Shown piece by piece: positions 58,798 through 64,000 of a stretch of DNA of 64,000 nt; position 1 is the stretch's first letter; each line of letters opens with the position of its first letter. Under the pieces are notes generated by a model. The model did no database searches, was not told the origin of the DNA, and was given only the letters and a program-made list of their open reading frames with translations. The stretch covers positions 1,488,001-1,552,000 of the forward strand of contig NZ_JASJOU010000001.1 in assembly GCF_030068605.1 (NCBI RefSeq), written 5' to 3'. Position numbers and translations under genes: made by a program. Source of the DNA: Xanthocytophaga agilis (GTDB lineage: Bacteria; Bacteroidota; Bacteroidia; Cytophagales; 172606-1).

Positions 58798-59412
58798 ATG
58801 AAAGTCTTACTCTTATATGGACTAATATGGGTCACATTGACCATAAGTAGCCAGGTGGTTGCCCAGAAACCACTTCAGATGGAAAACCTCAAACTTAACC
58901 GGGAGGTAGCAATTCAAAAATTAAAGGTTCAGGAAAATGCTGCACTACGGCAATATTTTACCAAAGCCGGATTCAAAGAAAGCGAGGCAATCGAAGCCGA
59001 AACCTATAAAGGCACAGACAGTGAAGGCGAATTTCAGATGGATGTTGTCGCCAAAGAAATGGACAAAGCAGGTAAAAAGGTAGTCATTACCACTGTAGAG
59101 TTCAGACAAGGCGGCAAAGTTACTTTGCTTACAGCAGCAGATGATGACAATGGCAATGTAGTCCAGTCACAGCAAAATGCAACGCGAATCTTGTATGCAG
59201 CCAATTCAGCGAATAGCGTAGTGAGTTGTGCACTCTCCAAAATTACCAGTTCCGGATCTTGTCAGAGTTGCCGCAATCAATTTCGCTCCTGCATTCTTTC
59301 GTCACAACCTCTGTTTAAGAAAGTACAATGTCTTTTCAGCACCTATGCTTCACAGACTTGTAGTAGTTGTACTAAAACCAGTGTATTGTCTATAGTCAAT
59401 TGCCTGTTTTAG
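58798..59412 (+). CDS. Secreted protein with Cys-rich C-terminal tail (bacteriocin-precursor-like)
   Basis: 204 aa. Signal peptide to about 22 (TISSQVVAQ), a linker-like middle with GTDSEGEFQMDVVAKEMDKAG, then a C-terminal ~65 residues with nine Cys, including SCQSC and TCSSC pairs, ending IVNCLF. A long polar propeptide followed by a compact Cys-rich tail is how halocin C8-like and related peptide precursors are built. That comparison is from layout only; structural or adhesive roles are equally possible. First gene after the coupled two-component system. Confidence 0.65.
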   Translation: MKVLLLYGLIWVTLTISSQVVAQKPLQMENLKLNREVAIQKLKVQENAALRQYFTKAGFKESEAIEAETYKGTDSEGEFQMDVVAKEMDKAGKKVVITTVEFRQGGKVTLLTAADDDNGNVVQSQQNATRILYAANSANSVVSCALSKITSSGSCQSCRNQFRSCILSSQPLFKKVQCLFSTYASQTCSSCTKTSVLSIVNCLF

Positions 59413-59588
59413 TTCATTCTTTCTCTTCTCTCTTTCATAAAAACTTTTTACAAATACTCTCAACCCAGAGAGATAGGACTTGCATTATCTAAACAAACTT
59501 CCAATCAAAGACAAATAGCTTATCAAAAGTTTAAGAATATATCTATTGTTCTCCCAACTTATCTATTTACACTTTAACAAATAACACC

Positions 59589-60392
59589 ATGAAAACCTCA
59601 AAATCACTTCTCCTTGGACTCCTTATGCTTGTCCTGTTTAATGTTGGTTATGCACAGAATAAAATACCCGAAAACATCACCGTATTTACTCCGGAAGAGA
59701 TGAACATGATGTGGAAAAAGTTCTCTTCTGATAAATCATGGCAGGTATTACAAAAAGAGGTGGATACCAAAAACTTTTACCGCATAGCCAATAAAGAGGC
59801 TGCCTGGGGCTTCAAAGGAACTATTACTGATGAAAAAGGGGTCAAATCAGAAGTACTTTTTTGTGTTTATGACTTCCTGAATCCCAAAAACGAGAAACAA
59901 GGTTGTTCTATGGTCTGGAGTAAAGTCGGCGAAAAAAGCTATAAGGCCTATCTGGTCTTTCCCGAAGGAGTAACAGATCTGGATAAAAAGTTTGAAGCAT
60001 CTGAGGAATGGTATGTGGATGCATCCAATAAAATTCAGAAAGCCAATAGCTGGGGGAAATGCTTTCGTAAATGTGTGCAACGAGGTGTGCCTGTACCTGG
60101 TGTAGAAACCGAAATCGGAAAAGACAAAAGCAAAATCAAAGTTGGCGATGCAACACTGACAGTAAGCTGTCCGGGGCTTTGTTTTGCCAGTGCACTCAGT
60201 TGTAGCACCTTGGCAGCAGGAACAGCCATAGCTATTATAGGTGCTGGAGTGGCAACTGCGAGTACAGGTGGTATTACACTCCCTGTGCTTATCGCAGCAG
60301 GTGGATTTGGTGCAGCAGTATTATTTACCTGTACAGCAACAGGATGTGGTAGTTGTATTTTTCTCTGTGCCTTAGGATGTGTTGGTGAGTAA
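59589..60392 (+). CDS. Secreted protein with hydrophobic Gly/Cys-rich C-terminal tail
   Basis: 267 aa. Signal peptide MKTSKSLLLGLLMLVLFNVGYAQ; a soluble middle with FTPEEMNMMWKKFSSDKSW; and a C-terminal ~85 residues starting TLTVSCPGLCFASALSC, through a Gly/Ala/Ile-rich hydrophobic segment, to CTATGCGSCIFLCALGCVGE. Eight or more Cys in the tail plus the hydrophobic helix suggest a processed pore-forming or membrane-active peptide (inference). Follows the first Cys-tailed protein by 176 bp on the same strand. Confidence 0.65.
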   Translation: MKTSKSLLLGLLMLVLFNVGYAQNKIPENITVFTPEEMNMMWKKFSSDKSWQVLQKEVDTKNFYRIANKEAAWGFKGTITDEKGVKSEVLFCVYDFLNPKNEKQGCSMVWSKVGEKSYKAYLVFPEGVTDLDKKFEASEEWYVDASNKIQKANSWGKCFRKCVQRGVPVPGVETEIGKDKSKIKVGDATLTVSCPGLCFASALSCSTLAAGTAIAIIGAGVATASTGGITLPVLIAAGGFGAAVLFTCTATGCGSCIFLCALGCVGE

Positions 60393-60423
60393 TATAGTGC
60401 ATGTAGTCCTTCTATGTATACAA

Positions 60424-60452
60424 ATCTACCGGAATAAAATCTTCCGGTAGAT
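60424..60452. other. Perfect 11-bp hairpin between the Cys-rich and barrel-like genes
   Basis: ATCTACCGGAA (60424-60434) is the reverse complement of 60442-60452 with a 7-nt loop. No T-run follows, so it may be a processing signal rather than a terminator. Confidence 0.45.
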
Positions 60453-60473
60453 TGCAACTCCTCTACTGTTTAT

Positions 60474-61598
60474 ATGAAACCATATATCCTATTTTCGATT
60501 ATAAACTTAGTTTGTACTGTGTGGGTACTTGCTCAGAATCCAGTACTGGAACCTCCTCAACCTACGAATAATACAGCAGAGAAACCCTTGGAGTTCAGCA
60601 TTCCGGTATCAGCTGCATTCGATCTTCTGGGAGTTAATCCTGCATCTGTGATGAAGCCCGGCAATATTCGTGATATAAAAGTTGACTGGTCATTTCGATC
60701 GTGGCGACTGCGACCCAATATTGCCATTCAAGCTCAACCTATCTGGGAAATCTTTTACAATCGCCCTCACCTGACACGTTATCAGCGTGCCAATCGCTTT
60801 TCAAAAATGCTGTCCACACTGGATTTATCGTTTGGGACAGTAGAAGATGAAAATCAGAATCGCCGTCTTGCCATGGCAACTAAACTTACTCTCTTTCGTA
60901 GCAAAGATCCACTGGACCAACCGGATTTATATAATAATCTAACCGAAGAATTTTACCAGCAACGGGTAGAACTGGAAAAGACGTTGCAGCTACTTCATGA
61001 CTCACTGACACATACTCCCAAAGAATCGGATCTGCTACCCACCCGATTTAAGATACAAGAACAAATAACCTCCATTCAACAGCAGCTTCTGACTATGGAT
61101 CAGACACAACGACAACGCATTCAGGAACTAGCTACACTATTTGTAAAAGAAAACTGGAATGCTTCCTTTCTGGATATTGCCTTTGGTAAAGCGTATACCT
61201 TTCAGAATCCAGTACTGGATAGCCTGAAACTTGCGGAAGATGGCTGGTCTGTCTGGACAAATGGAAGTGTAGGTATTGGGAGAAGATTACTTTTGAGTGG
61301 ACTGGTTCGATACACAGAGTTTACGAAAGATACATTGCACCAAGACAGGCCTATTAAACAATACACAATGGGGATAAATCTTCGCTATGGAAGTCCACGC
61401 TTCAATTTTTTTGTAGAAATGATTAATCAGAAGATTGATCTGCCGATCCGTCAGGATACTTTTACCATAGCCTATGGTGGTGACTGGCGATTTAGTAGAA
61501 ATGTGATGATTAGTTATGCTGTTCGTACAATATATAATCGCAAATTTACTTTTCAGAATCTTATTCCTATTGCTTCTATTTCATGTATGATGCGATGA
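60474..61598 (+). CDS. Exported protein, probable outer-membrane beta-barrel
   Basis: 374 aa with signal peptide (FSIINLVCTVWVLAQ). Strand-rich N-terminal part (FDLLGVNPASVMKPGNIRDIKVDWSFRSWRLRPNIAIQAQPIWEIF), a helical insert at about 155-215 (EEFYQQRVELEKTLQLLHDSL), then amphipathic strands (VGIGRRLLLSGLVRYTEF, YTMGINLRYGSPRFNFFVEMI) typical of barrels. No named family. Co-directional with the two Cys-rich secreted proteins; it could be an exporter, receptor or self-protection component (inference). Confidence 0.65.
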   Translation: MKPYILFSIINLVCTVWVLAQNPVLEPPQPTNNTAEKPLEFSIPVSAAFDLLGVNPASVMKPGNIRDIKVDWSFRSWRLRPNIAIQAQPIWEIFYNRPHLTRYQRANRFSKMLSTLDLSFGTVEDENQNRRLAMATKLTLFRSKDPLDQPDLYNNLTEEFYQQRVELEKTLQLLHDSLTHTPKESDLLPTRFKIQEQITSIQQQLLTMDQTQRQRIQELATLFVKENWNASFLDIAFGKAYTFQNPVLDSLKLAEDGWSVWTNGSVGIGRRLLLSGLVRYTEFTKDTLHQDRPIKQYTMGINLRYGSPRFNFFVEMINQKIDLPIRQDTFTIAYGGDWRFSRNVMISYAVRTIYNRKFTFQNLIPIASISCMMR

Positions 61599-61619
61599 AC
61601 CCACTAGTACCTATGTGGA

Positions 61620-63758
61620 TTATGATGGTAGATAGATCCGGAATGTTGTTCCTTTGTTGGGTTCACTCTCCACCTCAATTTTACCATTCATTACATCAAC
61701 CTGTTCCTTTACAATAAACAATCCCATTCCTTTCCCTTCTGTATGAAAATGCATACGATGGTACAGCTTAAAGAGTTTTTTTGGATCATTTTTTGTCAAA
61801 TCCATACCTAAACCATTATCCTGTACAGACAGACAAATATACTTATCTACCTGTGTTGTTTGTATAGTAATCACAAGAGATCGATCAGGGCTACGATATT
61901 TAATTGCATTGGATAGTAAATTATATAAAATACTTGTCAGATAACTTCGGATAGCAGTAATTACTTGTACAGCCGAAAAATCAGTTAGTACCTGCGCCTG
62001 AGTATTGGCAATTGGTCCTTTCAAACTTTCCAGTACTGTTTGTGCAACCTCATCCATATGTACAGGTTCCCGTACAGCATCTGCCTGATTACGCATTAGC
62101 AGAATATCATTCAGGTCATTGACAATCATGTCCAGATTACTAGCCGAACGATTCAGGTATTCGAGCATTTGAGGAGTCGCCGAACTATTCTGCTGGCTTT
62201 CGCTAAAGATCCCAACCAAACCCATGATCTGAGCGATAGGCGCCCGAAGGTTATGGGAAATGATGTAAGTAAACTGTTCCAGATTCTGATTTTGCTTTAC
62301 CAGATTATCATGAGCAATTTGTAATTCCTCAGTTCGTTCAGCTACACTTTCCTCCAGATGATTATTCAAATCCAGTATCTCTTCGTTTTGTCGGTTTATC
62401 TCCTCATTTTTTTCAAATAGTTCCCTTTGCTGAGTGATCAATAACTGATTTGCCTTATTTTTCTGATGATTACTTCTATATAACAGTCCGGCAAACAATG
62501 TTGTGCAAACCAACAGAAAAGAAGAAGCAAGTAACCAGGATTCCTTCTTTTGTTCTGAAGCAGTAATGACAGCATTGTTTTTTTTCAACAACTCTATTTC
62601 TCCCTGTTTTTTATCAAATTCAAAAGAAACGCGAATGTGTTCAACCTCTGTATTAAATGATTGTCGCCCCAAAGAATCTTTTACCTGATAGTACAGTTGC
62701 TGATAATAGAATGCACTATCAAACTGGTTAGCATGTTGGTAGCAATCTACATATGATTGATATACCTCTACCAGATCATCGTATTCCTTTTCACGCATCG
62801 CCAATAGACGGGCATTCGCCAATACCTGTTTGGCCTGAGCATATTTTTGTTCTTTTGTATAGATTTGGCTTACTCTGCTCATGGTAGTTACTACATCCCC
62901 CCATATCATAAATTTACGACTTAGCTCCAGGTTAGCCTGATAATATTTCAGGGCCGCTGTATACTTATGTTGTAGCTCATATATGTGCCCGATATTACCA
63001 TAATTTATCCCTATCCAAGCACTATCTTCTACTTCTTCAGCCAGGTGTAATGACTGCTTATTATAATTTATCGCCTTTGTATATTGCTTTTGATTGCGAT
63101 AAATTAAGCCAATCGTATTCAGCAAACTAATATGCGAACGAGAATCCAGAGAGTCTCCACTAGTCTCTAGCGCCTTCTGCAGATAGGAAAGAGAAAGTTT
63201 TTCTTGTTTGGTGTGATAAAAAAGATTCCCAATTCGATAAAGAATTCGCCCCTCGGCTAACTTTTGTTTATTACTGATATAGAGGTTTAGTGCATTGAGA
63301 TAATACTTTAGACTAGAATCTGCTTGATCCAGTGAATTGTATACATTTCCTGTTTGGGCAAGATCATCTGCCAGTTCAACAGGCAAATGATAACTGCGGG
63401 CCAATTGGCAAGCCTGCACGGCAGCATCAAGCGCTTTAGGAACATGATTTATCAACTCATAAATAACTGCTTCTATCCGATATCCTGCAGCCAGAGGTCC
63501 TTTAAAAGACAAATGTTTGCTGGCATTCCGTATTTTACCCAACATACTTAGCAATTCATTGTCTGACAGCTGATCTGCTGCCAGACGCAGGTTATTCTCA
63601 AGTTTTTGATACGTAACCCGATACGTAGCAGGAGTAGTATGAGCTAACTCACTAATAGTAGAATCTATTGCCTGATGTTGAGCAACCAAACTATCTACAA
63701 CACCTACAAAAAAAAATGCTATCAGATAAAATACACGTATGTCAGAATAGATTTTCAC
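61620..63758 (-). CDS. TPR-sensor histidine kinase
   Basis: 712 aa. Signal peptide (YLIAFFFVGVVDSLVAQ), extracytoplasmic TPR repeats about 90-360 (LGKALETS-like units, for example AINYNKQSLHLAEEVED), transmembrane helix (SWLLASSFLLVCTTLFAGLLY), coiled coil with NRQNEEILDLNNHLEESVAERTEELQ, HisKA with His 502 in IISHNLRAPIAQIMG, and HATPase with NLLSNAIKYRS, VQDNGLGMDL and GKGMGLFIVKEQVDV. Orphan kinase: no adjacent regulator gene. The remaining 63759-64000 is AT-rich upstream sequence with no gene. Confidence 0.93.
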   Translation of the reverse strand: MKIYSDIRVFYLIAFFFVGVVDSLVAQHQAIDSTISELAHTTPATYRVTYQKLENNLRLAADQLSDNELLSMLGKIRNASKHLSFKGPLAAGYRIEAVIYELINHVPKALDAAVQACQLARSYHLPVELADDLAQTGNVYNSLDQADSSLKYYLNALNLYISNKQKLAEGRILYRIGNLFYHTKQEKLSLSYLQKALETSGDSLDSRSHISLLNTIGLIYRNQKQYTKAINYNKQSLHLAEEVEDSAWIGINYGNIGHIYELQHKYTAALKYYQANLELSRKFMIWGDVVTTMSRVSQIYTKEQKYAQAKQVLANARLLAMREKEYDDLVEVYQSYVDCYQHANQFDSAFYYQQLYYQVKDSLGRQSFNTEVEHIRVSFEFDKKQGEIELLKKNNAVITASEQKKESWLLASSFLLVCTTLFAGLLYRSNHQKNKANQLLITQQRELFEKNEEINRQNEEILDLNNHLEESVAERTEELQIAHDNLVKQNQNLEQFTYIISHNLRAPIAQIMGLVGIFSESQQNSSATPQMLEYLNRSASNLDMIVNDLNDILLMRNQADAVREPVHMDEVAQTVLESLKGPIANTQAQVLTDFSAVQVITAIRSYLTSILYNLLSNAIKYRSPDRSLVITIQTTQVDKYICLSVQDNGLGMDLTKNDPKKLFKLYHRMHFHTEGKGMGLFIVKEQVDVMNGKIEVESEPNKGTTFRIYLPS

Positions 63759-64000
63759 AAAGCAATAAGATCAAAAAAGGATAATATAATGTATATACAA
63801 TACTATTTCATAACTGAAACAGCATCGTACTTCTGAAGGCACATTTACATGTGACACGCAGATTTTTCGTAAAGCTGTGAGATTCTAACGTATTAGGGGT
63901 AAGTGTACTAAATCAATGTATACAGGTTTGAGAAATTTCAGGCACAAACTATTCGTTTCTGTCTGATTTTCAAAAAAATATATACTACAAAGATTAGTAG

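Overview
The window is chromosomal DNA of a Bacteroidota bacterium, most likely order Cytophagales (inference). The signs are: FtsX/MacB-type permeases carrying an N-terminal permease-prefix domain next to a PadR regulator, hybrid TPR/histidine-kinase sensors, GIN-domain lipoproteins, a CfxA/PER-like class A beta-lactamase, few Shine-Dalgarno sequences, and Bacteroidota-type promoters (TTTG-N19-TAnnTTTG, best seen at 33072-33102). No rRNA operon, CRISPR array or complete insertion sequence is visible.

Layout. 1-3768: a TetR-controlled RND efflux operon (TetR, TolC, adaptor, start of the pump). 4023-5813: an O-methyltransferase and a GIN-domain lipoprotein. 5930-8859: the most unusual locus. 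It has two tRNA-like genes, each interrupted in the anticodon arm, a third tRNA-like fold inside the first interruption, and six copies of the 21-nt motif GGTCAA-N8-TACTTCT. It leads into a 743-aa RING/TerD-like protein. 9552-17082: a second RND efflux operon with an AraC regulator. 17264-23447: a TPR histidine kinase, a GH95 fucosidase, a peroxidase relic and a class A beta-lactamase. 23606-32328: three tandem ABC permease paralogues, a small membrane protein and a PadR regulator.

32329-33383: a repeat-rich intergenic stretch holding an 18-bp palindrome, an inverted repeat with arms of about 85 bp and a degenerate 28-bp tandem repeat. It is followed by a promoter, two abutting leader ORFs and an attenuator-like hairpin before an ABC-F ATPase (33384-34976). 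35094-43257: single genes (DUF6326 protein, CheY-like protein, APH-fold kinase, multipass membrane protein, MsrB, TonB-dependent receptor). 43462-46345: four exported or membrane proteins of unknown function. 46379-52090: a polysaccharide-degradation cluster (GH9, NodB deacetylase, double beta-helix/propeller enzyme). 52493-55756: a HEIGH-motif putative peptidase and small unknown proteins. 56088-61598: a histidine kinase/LuxR regulator pair followed by two secreted Cys-rich-tail proteins and a candidate outer-membrane protein. 61620-63758: another TPR histidine kinase.

How the parts may work together. Each efflux operon carries its own regulator and a candidate operator palindrome. The split-tRNA array and the RING/TerD gene appear to be one transcription unit, because a TAnnTTTG box lies upstream and no terminator is seen until 8813. 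I infer a ribonucleoprotein or RNA-damage role for that unit. The ABC-F leader has the layout of ribosome-mediated attenuation, as in antibiotic-resistance ABC-F genes.
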